Source of the DNA: Girardinichthys multiradiatus
Taxonomy: Eukaryota; Chordata; Actinopteri; Cyprinodontiformes; Goodeidae
Reading direction: 5' to 3'
NCBI RefSeq assembly: GCF_021462225.1
Contig: NC_061794.1
Location: 41,912,914-41,976,913, forward strand
DNA length: 64,000 bases
The translations under genes were made by a program, and so were the position numbers. The notes beneath the pieces were generated by a model. The model searched no databases. It had not been told where the DNA came from and saw only the letters and a program-made list of their open reading frames with translations. Of the stretch, positions 12,304-22,445 are shown in pieces; the first letter of the stretch is position 1, and the number at the start of each line of letters is the position of its first letter.

Positions 12304-12340
12304 CGTTACTAAGCTGTAAATAACAGCAATCATATAATTT

Positions 12341-12496
12341 ATTAAGGAATGGGAGGTGGGAGTAAAGTTTTTCTTCATCCTATTCCTTTCCAAGTTATCT
12401 TTTTTTTTTGTATTCTGTAGTACATTTTTGTATTGCATCTGTTTTCTTACCGACTTGGAATAAACCTTTTGAATTAAATTGAATTAAATAAATTAG
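12341..12496 (+). repeat. probable LINE 3' end with GAATTAAAT tail
   Basis: GGGAGGTGGGAGTAAAG, then a pyrimidine-rich stretch (TTCTTCATCCTATTCC), then AATAAACC and a short tandem GAATTAAATT tail. This layout resembles the 3' untranslated end of fish LINE families. No coding sequence remains. Confidence 0.45.
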
Positions 12497-12955
12497 TCCT
12501 AACACAGACAGTTTCCTGGCTCCTCTGTTTATGATACGCCCCATTTTCTGTTTGCTTTGTCTAATTTTCATCTTACCTCCTCAAGTTCCTACAGTCCTTT
12601 TTCTATTGCAACTCTTAAATTGTTTGGTAGTTTTTCTTTCTAATACACAGTTAATACCTGTGTATTGTGTAACGTTGGTTTATACATTCTTAAAACATAA
12701 ACAGTTGTCCCTGATAGAGCTCCACCAAAATACAAGATTTTATCTAAAAAATAAAATTACAAAATTCAGGTGGAAACGGCACGAGAAGTCAGCATTTGAG
12801 GTAGAAAATTGTTAGAATCCTCACAAATCCACCACAAGCCCACACAAATGTACTTTTACAGACAGAGGAAAGACAAAGGTTTTATTTTGCATTAATTAGC
12901 TGCTATCTTTATATTCTTTAAAGATTTTTGTTGTGTTAACACTAATCAATGATAT
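12497..12955. other. non-coding stretch, nothing recognised
   Basis: AT-rich. The 94-codon frame at 12531-12815 shows no motif and is likely chance. Confidence 0.45.
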
Positions 12956-13192
12956 TATTTGTCGGGCCTACTGTGAGCAGCGCGGACTCCACACGCACTG
13001 TCCGCGCCTTAATAGTCGAACGTTCTAATTTCCTATATTTCTGGTGACAAATTCCTACATTTCCCACACTTTTTGCGATGACGCCTTTGGAAAAACAAAA
13101 ACAAAAGAAGGTGGTGTTAAAGGCCATTAAATCACACTAGGGACGGAGACCTGTCAGTGCAAGGCAGAGAGTAGCTGTGACCCTGTGTCATA

Positions 13193-14456
13193 CAGGGGTC
13201 GTACAATGAAACTGAAACACCTGTCATTTTAGTGTGGGAGGTTTCAAGGCTAAATTTGACCAGCCTGGTAGCCAGTCTTCATTGATTGTACATTGCACCA
13301 GTAAGGGCAGAGTGTGAAGGTTCAATTAGCAGGGTAAGAGCACAGTTTTGCTCAAAATATTGAAATGCACACAACATTATGGGTGACATACCAGAGTTCA
13401 AAAGAGGACAAATTGTTGGTGCACGTCTTGCTGGCGCATCTGTGACCAAGACAGCAAGTCTTTGTGATGTATCAAGAGCCACGGTATCCAGGGTAATGTC
13501 AGCATACCACCAAGAAGGACGAACCACATCCAACAGGATTAACTGTGGACGCAAGAGGAAGCTGTCTGAAAGGGATGTTCGGGAGCTAACCCGGATTGTA
13601 TCCAAAAAACATAAAACCACGGCTGCCCAAATCACAGCAGAATTAAATGTGCAACTCAACTCTCCTGTTTCCACCAGAACTGTCCGTCAGGAGCTCCACA
13701 GGGTCAATATACACGGCCGGGCTGCTATAACCAAACCTTTGGTCACTCATGCCAATGCCAAACCTCAGTTTCAATGGTGCAAGGAGCACAAATCTTGGGC
13801 TGTGGACAATGTGAAACATGTATTGTTCTCTGATGAGTCCACCTTTACTGTTTTCCCCACATCCGGGAGAGTTACGGTGTGGAGAAACCCCAAAGAAGCG
13901 TACCACCCAGACTGTTGCATGCCCAGAGTTAAGCATGGGGGTGGATCAGTGATGGTTTGGGCAGCCATCTCATGGCATTCCCTTGGCCCAATACTTGTGC
14001 TAGATGGGCACTGCCAAGGACTACCGAACCATTCTTGAGGACCATGTGCATCCAATGGTTCAAACATTGTATCCTGAAGGCGGTGCCATGTATCAGGATG
14101 ACAATGCACCAATACACACAGCAAAACTGGTGAAAGATTGGTTTGATGAACATGAAAGTGAAGTTGAACATCTCCCATGGCCTGCACAGTCACCAGATCT
14201 AAATATTATTGAGCCACTTTGGGGTGTTTTGGAGGAGCGAGTCAGGAAACGTTTTCCTCCACCAGTATCACGTAGTGACCTGGCCACTATCCTGCAAGAA
14301 GAATGGTTAGAATCCCTTTGACCACTGTGCAGAACTTGTATATGTCATTCCCAAGACGAATTAACGCTGTATTGGCCGCAAAAGGAGGCCCTACACCATA
14401 ATAATAAATTATTGTGGTCTAAAACCAGGTGTTTCAGTTTCATTGTCCAACCCCTG
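13193..14456 (+). mobile_element. Tc1/mariner transposon, DD36E spacing, frameshifted
   Basis: A 1264-bp unit bounded by TA on both sides (13191-13192 and 14457-14458). The 31-bp terminal inverted repeats start CAGGGG and include AATGAAACTGAAACACCTG on both sides (13193-13223 and 14426-14456), with 2-3 mismatches. It encodes a single transposase, broken by one frameshift. The copy sits in TA of the element annotated at 12960-14605; an empty version of that site occurs at 18141-18160. Confidence 0.92.
13379..14321 (+). pseudogene. Tc1/mariner DD36E transposase with one frameshift
   Basis: Cut-and-paste transposase. The first frame (13379-14038) has an N-terminal helix-turn-helix (residues about 8-45, ending VSRATVSRVMSAYH), a second DNA-binding helix-turn-helix ending near RTVRQELHRVNIHGR, a basic GRKRK linker, and the first catalytic aspartate in FSDESTF (about residue 152). 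After LVLDG (near 14008) the reading passes to another frame (14004-14321), which holds the second aspartate in QDDNAPIH and the glutamate in SPDLNIIEPLW. I count 36 residues between them. DD36E is the signature of the Incomer (IC) branch of Tc1/mariner; that assignment is inference from the count. Apart from the frameshift the catalytic residues are present, so inactivation could be fairly recent. Frameshifted length is near the usual 340 residues. Confidence 0.88.
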
Positions 14457-14605
14457 TATATAAAACAATTCAACGTGAAGACTTTTTCCCGCCAAGCAGT
14501 TTATTGTGTGGCACAGCGTGCACAGCATGTCGTAAAAATTTAGCTTTGCGCTGATCTGTCCAGCGGACCGCGCGTGTGTCCGTGGAATCAAGTACGCATG
14601 ACTAT

Positions 14606-15160
14606 TTTTTGCCCTTTAGATAAGCAGGGTTGAACCTTACTCTAAGAAAGTATGCCCATATTGAGCGCTATAAATAATATAACAAAATAATTATATTGAT
14701 GATTCTTCATTAAAGGATTAACAAGAACAGATCTGCTTAGTTCTCATAACAAAAATCAAGCAATATGTTATCACCAAAAGGTAATGCCATAAAATATAAT
14801 TAGGTTTTCAGTAAGACAAACAGTCCAGCTCAACAATATAATCTTTTTGGAGGTAGTGAATGAAGTGTTCTACAACTTCTTTATAATATCTTTCTGACTT
14901 GTTTTTTCACATTTTTCATAGTTTTTCTTTATAGTATAGGATCAAGAAATCTATTTCTATCTTTTTAACAATTTAAGTGTCAGCTGAATCTCTAAATAAA
15001 GGTACTGTGAAATTTTAAATAAATTGGGAGTTATTGTTATTAAATGCTGACAAAAAGTGTATTTATCATTTACTTTAGTTTCCAAAATCTCTCAAAAGTC
15101 TATTTGTGGGACATTTAAATGACACTGTCATTAACTAAAAAGTGCCACCACATCAGATTT
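14606..15160. other. non-coding stretch, nothing recognised
   Basis: AT-rich, no gene or repeat recognised. Confidence 0.45.
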
Positions 15161-15164
15161 CTTT

Positions 15165-15540
15165 ATGGGGTCAGGCCTCCAGTTGTATGTGACCTTCGAC
15201 CTTGGGGCCCTGAATGATTGCGAAAATAACAACTCAGCTCAGGAACATGATGCATCCATCTCCCCAGAGCAGATAAATCAAGAGTGGCCTGACATTTGGG
15301 GCCCTGTGTGCTCAGAAGCAAGTAGCCTCATGATGCATGATAGCTCAGCTGATAACAAGAAAAATGGCAGAGTGAGGGGGCTTCATCATGATGGGGGTTT
15401 TATCGGACTAAGATGAGCTCCAGCATGGCTCGGGAGCAGCATAATCCACTCATTTATCTCCTCCATATGGTTGTGATTAATGAGCTCTTCTTGCTCTGGT
15501 TACAGACTAGAATAACTGTCCCAGTATTTACTGGTAAATC
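15165..15540. other. GC-richer unique block, possible conserved non-coding DNA
   Basis: Between AT-rich flanks this block is GC-richer and free of recognisable repeats. It contains an 83-codon plus frame without motifs, the palindrome CCATATGG and a homeodomain-like GATTAATGAG near 15464-15490. A regulatory role is only a guess. Confidence 0.25.
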
Positions 15541-15589
15541 CTTCTTTGGCACTTATCTTTTCCACTCTGCACATCATCCTACTAGTTTC

Positions 15590-15680
15590 TAGTTCTGTTG
15601 GAGGTTTCTCCCCAGTGAAAGGAGATTTGTCCACTCTGCACTATTACAGTGTTAGTTGAGAAGCAATCACTGGACTTTTC
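15590..15680 (+). repeat. fragment of a dispersed fish repeat
   Basis: TTGGAGGTTTCTCCCCAGTGAAAGGAG followed by CACTCTGCAC and TGAGAAGCAATCACTGG matches in layout a common fish repeat (motif recognition only). The 9186-9242 fragment appears to be a different part in opposite orientation. Confidence 0.4.
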
Positions 15681-16187
15681 TCTCTCTATAATAAAAGGAT
15701 GCAATATTTAATGTTCTATAAGATGTCTCACGTCTTATTAAAGTGATGTCCCAATTCAATGCAAACTATGAATGGTAGTGGAGCCCCTAACTAAGCTCAG
15801 CTTCCAATCTCTTTGTAGGTGAATTGAGATTTTATGTTAGCTGCACCCACTGTCTTAGCCAGCAAGCCAAGCATCTGCAAAGGGAAAATTGAATAAAACA
15901 AGACAGTGACATCATGGCAAAGGTTTCAATGCACACATACCCTAGATGATGAGGCACATTAATAGTGATACACATTCTTCATGGATTTGACAAGACTAGA
16001 TTCTTTCCACACATTTTCTTCATTTTTGGGATCCATTTAGGTTGGGTTGTTTTTAATAAACCAACACACATGGCAAGATAAGAATGGTGTGACAGTAGCT
16101 GTTATGATTTAGGTTTGTTTGGTTTTTTGGTTTCGGGTTTTTTCTTTATGTTTTTCACAGTTAAGGTTTTGAATTGTTCTTCTGTTT

Positions 16188-16211
16188 ATTATTATTATTA
16201 TTATTATTATC
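16188..16211. repeat. (TTA)n microsatellite
   Basis: Eight TTA units inside the outer LTR. Confidence 0.9.
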
Positions 16212-16233
16212 GTTCTTGTTAGATTTTTGAATC

Positions 16234-17179
16234 TGTCATGGAGTGACATTTTGGACTTTGTTTTATGGTTTCTTGTGATGGTTTATTTTGTCTAGATGTT
16301 TCTATTAAGTTTATTAGTTTGTTTTGGTCCCTCTACTGCCTCCTGGTGTTTTGTTGTTCTCCTCCCTCATTACGTTCTTTTATGGTTGTTTTCTTATTAC
16401 TTGGTATGGTTTATTATTATTATTGTAATTATTATAGTTCTTGGTCTTCCCTGGATTCTCTAGTTTTATTTCTCTTTAGTATCTTTGTGTTTAATTGTGT
16501 TTTATTATTTGTTCCTTTGCACTCGTCTTGTTTACTAGTTTATTTTCTGTTTCCTTTTCAGTTAATTCAATCAGTGTGGTTAGGTTTGTTTACTTTTGTA
16601 TTCAGGTTTTCTTTATGGGTTATTTGTTTGTTCTTAGGTTGTTATTGTTGTTCCTATGTTCCCTCTAGTTTCTCTGTTTACTTTAGTCATGATTCTAGTT
16701 TTCTTATTCCCCATTTGATTATTTATCTTTGTCTATAGGTTTGCTTGGTCTGTGTTTCTGTTTATTGTTTATTAGTTACTTCGCCCATCCTCAGCCTTTG
16801 TATTTGTTTCACCTGTTCCTTCTGCTTCCCTGCCTCCTTGCCGCATCTGTTCCCTGTTCCGTTGATTATCTGCCTTTGTTATCTCACAGTATATAAGTTG
16901 GTTTTGTGTCTTTGTTCGTTGCTGGTTCCTTGTGTTTGTCATACTTCGTTCTCGCCCATGTTCATGCTACGCCTTGCCTCGCCTTGGAAAACCTTGCTAC
17001 GTCTTGCCTTGTTACCTGCAGTGATTTTGTGAGTTTTTTTGTAATTGGACTCCGGTTCAGTCCTGCAGTGTTTTTTTTGCTACGTTTTTTGAATCTTGTA
17101 AATAAACCGATGAATCATAAAGATGATCCAGCTGAGCTCTTGTCTGCAATTTGGTCTGATCCAAAACCACACCGTGACA
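16234..17179 (+). mobile_element. inner (nested) solo LTR, Gypsy-like
   Basis: Starts TGTCATGGAG and ends ACCGTGACA, flanked by GAATC on both sides (16229-16233 and 17180-17184). It carries TATATAAG at 16890-16897 and AATAAA at 17101-17106, a normal promoter-to-poly(A) layout for an LTR. It is related to the solo LTR at 7926-9037: both share the order CATTTTGGACTTTGTTTT, an AGnTGTTTCTATT block, a TCCCTGCCTCC-like block and the TATA box. Confidence 0.9.
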
Positions 17180-17604
17180 GAATCATGTTTCAGTTTGTTT
17201 TTCTGGTCATGCTTTAGTTTTGTCGTCTTGTTCATGTTTTGTCAAGTTTGGTTTTCGGATCTGGTTATGCTTTTGTTTCATGTTTTTCTAGTTTTTGTTA
17301 GTTTGTGTTCAAGAGTCTCTGTTTTGCTCCAGCCACGTTTTGTTCTTCTGTCAATTGACATTATCCGGTTATTCCTGGCGGAATTATATCCAAATCATGC
17401 TCATGTCTAGTTCTCAGATCATGCTCATTTCTTGTTTTGTGGATCATGCCAAGCCTGTCCTGCCTTTCCGTTTATTGTTTTGTTCCTGCCTCTTCTGAGA
17501 GTGAGTTTATTTTATTTTTTTTATTAAATCGTTTTGCACTTACCGTCATGCTGCCTGCTAGTCTGCATTCCGGGGTCCTCTATCTCGCAAGCCATAACAG
17601 TAGC

Positions 17605-17976
17605 TTAAGATTTTTTTTTCAGCTTTTACAAAAGCCTTCATATTGAAAGACCTTATTGGGTGCAGCAGCTTCCTGTTTGTCTGTCATGTGAGCGGCTCTG
17701 CACTATGCTCATTTATCTTCAGACAGCTGTCGCTGAAGGGCAGAGAAGCACTAGTCATCTGATTTTATGACTTTTAAATCAAATCTCTTTGTTTATAAAG
17801 CAGGAATGACATGATTAAATGGAACCCCACTCATTTGAATTATTAAGTCATATCAACACAGGGTGAACATACTGATGTTAGCCTAGTTCTTTAGCAAACT
17901 GCTCATTATGAAAACATTCGCCAGCAGGAGCAAAAATTTAGTTTAGTGAGCTTTGTGGCTTTGGACATGTAGAGTA
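17605..17976. other. non-coding stretch, nothing recognised
   Basis: No gene, RNA or repeat family recognised. Confidence 0.45.
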
Positions 17977-18486
17977 AAAGGCAGAACACAGTTGGGCCTA
18001 CTTGACACCATGGACGTATGCGCGGAGTCCGCATGAACTTAAAGCACATGTCCGCTAGACATGTCTGCACAAAGTTTAATTTTTAGGATTGCGTACATGG
18101 TGTTACACAAACTGGTCAGCAGGAAAAAGACTCCACTTTGAACTGTTTTATATGTGACATACTGCTCCGAGCACCGGTCACGAGTATGTGCAGCGTCACT
18201 GCCACTCTGCGCCGCACTGACAGGTGTATTCCCCTTCTTCGTCTCTAGTGTATTTTAATGGCCTTTAACGCCACCTTCTTTTCTTTTTGTTTTTTCAAAG
18301 CAACACGGCATATTAGCTCTACCTCCCTGTCCAATGACGCCATTGGCAGAAAGTGTGGGAAATGTAGGAATTTCTCACAAGGAACATAGAAGATTTGTAC
18401 GCTCAACTTTGAAACCTCAAACGTCCATGGACAGTGTGCACGAACTCCTTGCTGCTTACACAATGCCCAACTATGTTCTGCCCTTA
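17977..18486 (+). mobile_element. inverted-repeat element (copy B), uninterrupted relative of copy A
   Basis: Ends are inverted repeats: GCAGAACACAGTTGGGC at 17981-17997 and its complement, with one difference, at 18464-18481. The body matches copy A (12960-14605) in opposite orientation. At the point where copy A holds the Tc1 insertion, copy B reads GAACTGTTTTATATGTGAC (18139-18157), that is, one undisturbed TA. No coding capacity. MITE-like, superfamily unassigned. Confidence 0.7.
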
Positions 18487-19355
18487 AGGCTGACCAGCAG
18501 AAAATGAAATTGGCACACAATAGTTGCTGATATAAAAAAAAACAAAAAACCTGATACTTCAGTTTCATTGGTCAGTAAGTTGGGTGGGGTACAATTATAA
18601 TACTGAAGTACACCATTTTTATTTTATTACACTTTAAAGCGACCAGGTTGAAATGCATATACATGGCACCAATTTTATTAACTTTCCTGAAGAATTCCTT
18701 GTTTAATCTGTTCTGCAAACAAAAGGGACCATAATACCTATGTTCATTGTTTAGCATGTTGTATAGGTGAAGTATACAAAGGTCAGATGGGGGCCACTGA
18801 TGACAATGGAAATGTCACACCAAACACCAAAACCTGAGCAAACTCTCAGCGTTGTACCTCATTAAAGTTTGTCCTCTCCTTTTTTAAAGTCATACTTATA
18901 AATAAGTGTCAGCAATAGTAATATCTGTGCCTTAATTCCTCCAGCATTGCTACCCATAAAAGCAGTGTGCATTTAAGATTGTCAGGCTAGGGAGGTGCAG
19001 TAGTAGTTGTGGCCATAGCCTCTCGGTCCAACCACACCCCACCATCCTGTGACACCACTGAAAGGATATTATTGTTTACATAGGTCTCTTGAATTTAATC
19101 CACAGTTCTGAAACTGTACATGTTGACTTTTAAGATTGACAATTCCAGCAAACCTATATTTAATTTACTTTTTATACTGGACACAGTATAAAACAGTGCT
19201 TTCAGGGTGTTTAGTTGTTATGTGTATATTAGTAAAAAGGGATTAGCATTGAACAATAACAATGTGCTGTGCTGAAAGCTGTGGTGTGTAGCTGCAACTT
19301 GAGTTCCAGTGAAAGTCTGAGCTGTAATAAAATAATGGCTTTCCAGTGAGCCAGT
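18487..19355. other. non-coding stretch, nothing recognised
   Basis: No convincing gene or repeat. CTTCAGTTTCATTGG at 18557-18571 shares 13 nt with the DD36E transposon terminus, too short to call. Confidence 0.4.
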
Positions 19356-19358
19356 GAG

Positions 19359-21019
19359 TATATACACTCACTTGCTGCTATTATGTAGACTTTGATAGTA
19401 CCAGGTTGGACCCCCTTTTCCTCTCAGAAGAAGAATGCATTGCTTTTGGTCCATAATTACATCATTGCATTAGGGAGTTGCTGCAGACTTGACAGCTCAG
19501 TGTCCATAATGCAAATTTTCTGTTCCACCACATCCTAAAGCTGCTCTTTGGGATTGATATCTGGTGATTGTGGAGGTAAATAGAGTACACTGAAATCCTT
19601 GACCAGTTTAAGAAACTAAAGAAAAAGGATTTGAGATTTCTGACATTGTGCATTATCCTGTTGGAAGTAATCACCAGAAGATGCGTAAACTATGGCCTTA
19701 AAGGGATGTACATGCTCAGCAAGAATACGCACATACGGTGTGATGCTTAAGGATATTTAACTGCTTCTAAAGGGCCCAAAGTGTGCCAACTAAAAATCCC
19801 CCAACCATTATACCACCGCCAGCAGCCTGTAGCCTTGATACAAGGAATGGATTAATTATTTCATGTTGTTTACCCCAAGTTCTGGTCCTACCATCTGAAT
19901 GCCACAGCTCAAATAAAAAGACTCCTTGAATCAGGCAATGTTTTTCCAATTATGATGATCCTGTCCAAATTATTCCCTAAATTCCTTAACATTAAGTGAC
20001 TGCAGTGGCGGTTGGAAAGGATATTTGACAAAAGTAAATAAAAAGAGTGAAGCCTCGCCCAGCCACCACATCACCCGTCCATCATTACCCAAGAAATCCA
20101 ATCAGATTAAAGGAATACAATTCTCTGATGTGTACTTGCACCCTACATAAAAAAAAAAAAAAAACAGCAGCCAGACAGTTCATGAAACAAACTGGTGAAT
20201 TAATCTATTATTATGCTTTTTAAAAAGCCAATTAAAAGAGTTTGTAGCAACATACATGTCACTCCTGCAGAGGCAGGCTATGATGCCGTTAACATTTCCT
20301 AATGGTGAGAGATATACAGCACTGTTATAACACATAAAAAGCTGAGTCATATCCTGTTTATTTTACCTTTCTTGTCCATGGTTATGAACTGTGTGACTAA
20401 AATGATGTTATTGCGATGAAGCGACTTGTATTTCTGAATCAGACTGTAACACACAGGGGCACGGTGGCTTGAACCAACTTGGCAGAGAAGGACAATGGAA
20501 CTATTTATCAAACTTTTCTTATTTTTAATTTTATCCCAATAGTTTAAGAATATTCAGTGAAAAATTAAACATATACTTACAGACTGCAAGGAGGGATCAG
20601 TAAAAAAACTGAGAGCCGCTGTCTCACTCTATTGTTTCATACTGGTTATAACAAGTGGTTATTTGAGCTGCTGCTGCCTATCCATAATCTAAAATGTCTG
20701 CTCTGCTGAACTCTGACTTAAGCAGGGCATTTTTATCCACACAACTGCCGCTCACTGGATAGTTTTTCTATTTTCATAACATTCTCTGTAAACCAGAGTG
20801 ATGGGTGTGCATCAAAATCCCAGGATATCAGTAGTTTGTGAAATACTCTGAGCCCCTCATACCATGCCATGTTGTAAGTCACTTAATCCCCCTTTTCCCC
20901 ATTCTGTTGAAACTTCAGTAAGTCATCAGCATTGAGTTGCTGTCATGTGATTATCTGATTTGCAATTTGTGTTAAGAAATATTGAACAGGTGTTCACAAT
21001 AAATGGCCAGTGAATGTAC
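19359..21019 (-). mobile_element. degenerate Tc1/mariner element with internal insertion
   Basis: The left end (GTATATACACTCAC) and the right end (reverse complement GTACATTCACTGGCCA) are eroded inverted repeats. On the minus strand the body encodes decayed Tc1 transposase. The frame 19949-19767 has FLFELWHSDGRTR, NPFLVSRLQ and a GGIMVGGFLVGTLWAL core, the region after the first catalytic aspartate. The frame 19674-19462 covers the C-terminal part in broken form, and the N-terminal part is near 20730-20900. The body is interrupted at about 20003-20621 and several stops are present, so the copy is dead and old. Confidence 0.8.
20003..20621. mobile_element. candidate hAT-like non-autonomous insertion in the Tc1 copy
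   Basis: Tc1-like sequence stops near 20002 and resumes near 20630. The intervening 619 bp begins CAGTGGCGGTT and ends AGCCGCTG, weakly complementary termini of hAT type. The flanking octamers (AGTGACTG and TCTCACTC) match at only four of eight positions, so a target-site duplication is not demonstrated. It contains a 16-A run at 20149-20164. Confidence 0.4.
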
Positions 21020-22340
21020 AAAATAGTTTTCAAGACTAGCAACTGAAATTGAGGGATAGTTTTGTCAAAAATTGTTCAAAGACAAGCGGAAATTGCTACA
21101 GAGCTCTCGATTACAGTTTTTTCCACCTGATTTACACCAAATAGAGACATGGTTTCATTAATAAATATTTAGATGATAACAAAAACACAAATTTAAGCGA
21201 GAGACAATATGAAACAAAAATGTAGAGTAAAAGTAGACAGTGCTTGTCTGATTACCAAGACAACTACCTTTTTTAAAACAAAGAAATCTTTCGATTAGAC
21301 TGTCACATGGATTTAGTTATTGATTAATGGAATAGGAAATCATCTTGTAAGTGGGTGAAATAATATATTAGCCTGAAACTAGAGAGACTGTGCAGAGCTG
21401 AAAGGCGTCAGGCTTCTCACGCTTTGTGACATTCATTAACCCTGTCCTTACGCTTTTTTTTTTTAGCTGCACAGCTGCGGCTGTGAAGCAGCTAAGGAAA
21501 TTAAAGAAATCACAGTGCAAATGAATGTAGTCTGAAGACATTACTTGACACCTCCATGAACCAGGGTGGCCAAAAGGTCTTGCTGGCTTCCTTACTTAGG
21601 GTGAGGAGAGGTTGTTGATGCTAATCTGGTGTTTCCAGGCTTAATAATGTAACATCTGCAGCAGAAATGTGTGACACAATGGCTTGCTATAGTGAAGGCA
21701 AAAAATGTATGAAGCTCACGCAAAGAATCAGCAAGTCTATTTTTATGATGACTGGATCAATGTTTAACCTTTTCTTTATTTAGTGCAACTATCCCTGCTG
21801 GTCTGCTCAACCATGCAACATAAATAAGGATGAGGATATTTGAGGCAGGGAATGCATTTATGGATGTTGGTGAAAGTTGTTCTTGGATAAGAAAAACAGT
21901 ATCTCATCGACTTTCTAAACTCTAGTTTTTTAATACCACAGACTTGTGTATAAAACTGCCAGCTGTTGCTAATTAAAGTCAGTGCTCTCAGTACTAAAAG
22001 TAAGACTTGTCTGGTTGCAGGGACAATGACATGTCTGCTTTGTGGTGTATTCTCTCATCTAAGAATAGTCTGATTCAGGAGATGTATTAGGATCAAAGAG
22101 AGTTTAAATGTTGGCTTCTGGAATCATGTCTTATTTGTTCCACATAAACTTCCTTATGTGAAAAGTATGTTTGATAGATAAAGATGCCAAACAAGAGAAA
22201 GTTGTGAGTGGCATGTTTAACATTTATTTGCTTGGGTCAATACTGATTCTATAGCATACATAATGTAACCTCAAGCTAAGACAGTCATACTAACCACTTT
22301 CTAGGCACATTCACCAAAATGCAATCACAAATGCAAAAAC
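21020..22340. other. non-coding stretch, nothing recognised
   Basis: AT-rich with no long open frames. A small imperfect hairpin (TTAGCTGC / GCAGCTAA) lies at 21463-21497. Confidence 0.45.
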
Positions 22341-22344
22341 ATTC

Positions 22345-22445
22345 ATACATCGATATGCATATCTGCAGGTAGCTTGCCCAGGGGCACATCATGTGCAGGG
22401 GGAAGCTGGAATTGAATTACTATTCCCACTGAGCCATAGTCACCC
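22345..22445 (-). repeat. degenerate SINE-like fragment
   Basis: CAGGTAGCTTGCCCAGGGGCACATC, then GAAGCTGGAATTGAATTAC and CACTGAGCCATAG. This resembles the tRNA-like 5' part of a second fish SINE family read in reverse. Short and eroded; recognition is from memory. Confidence 0.4.

Larger units (their letters stand above)
9655..12310 (+). mobile_element. DIRS-like retrotransposon remnant with inverted repeats
   Basis: DIRS-type elements encode gag, reverse transcriptase and a tyrosine recombinase (YR) and have inverted/complementary ends instead of LTRs. Here 9668-9770 is matched in inverted orientation by 12155-12260; shared blocks include GTGGATATGTCTCC and GACGTGTAG. Segment 9771-9818 (ATCTATAAATGGCACC) is matched in inverted orientation by 11671-11718. 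A second inverted pair, 11590-11642 against 12252-12303, agrees at 47 of 52 positions. Between the ends, only a gag-like stretch without a long frame and a YR C-terminal fragment are visible; the reverse transcriptase is missing. The right end is split by an insertion (11719-12154). The element is defective. Confidence 0.6.
12960..14605 (-). mobile_element. inverted-repeat element (copy A), interrupted by a Tc1 insertion
   Basis: Outside the Tc1 copy, 12960-13190 and 14459-14605 match in reverse complement a continuous unit at 17977-18486. Shared blocks include TTTAATGGCCTTTAAC, AAGTGTGGGAAATGTAGGAA and CACTGACAGGT. Both ends carry GC-rich GGACnnnACGC-type inverted sequence (12975-13010 and 14560-14585). 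No coding capacity is visible, so this is a MITE-like unit. The superfamily is not assigned. Confidence 0.65.
16100..17599 (+). mobile_element. outer solo LTR, interrupted by a younger solo LTR
   Basis: Starts TGTTATG (16100) and ends CATAACA (17599), perfect 7-bp inverted termini. It is flanked on both sides by GTAGC (16095-16099 and 17600-17604). Removing the inner LTR and one copy of its duplication (16234-17184) leaves about 550 bp of T-rich LTR with an ATTAAA at 17523-17528. No internal retroelement region remains, so it is a solo LTR. The long T-rich open frames in this interval (for example 16265-16738) are artefacts. Confidence 0.88.

Noticed and set aside
16265..17646. Several long open frames rich in Leu, Phe, Val, Ser and Cys
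   Set aside because: They are translations of T-rich LTR sequence; both LTR boundaries are firmly placed by duplications.
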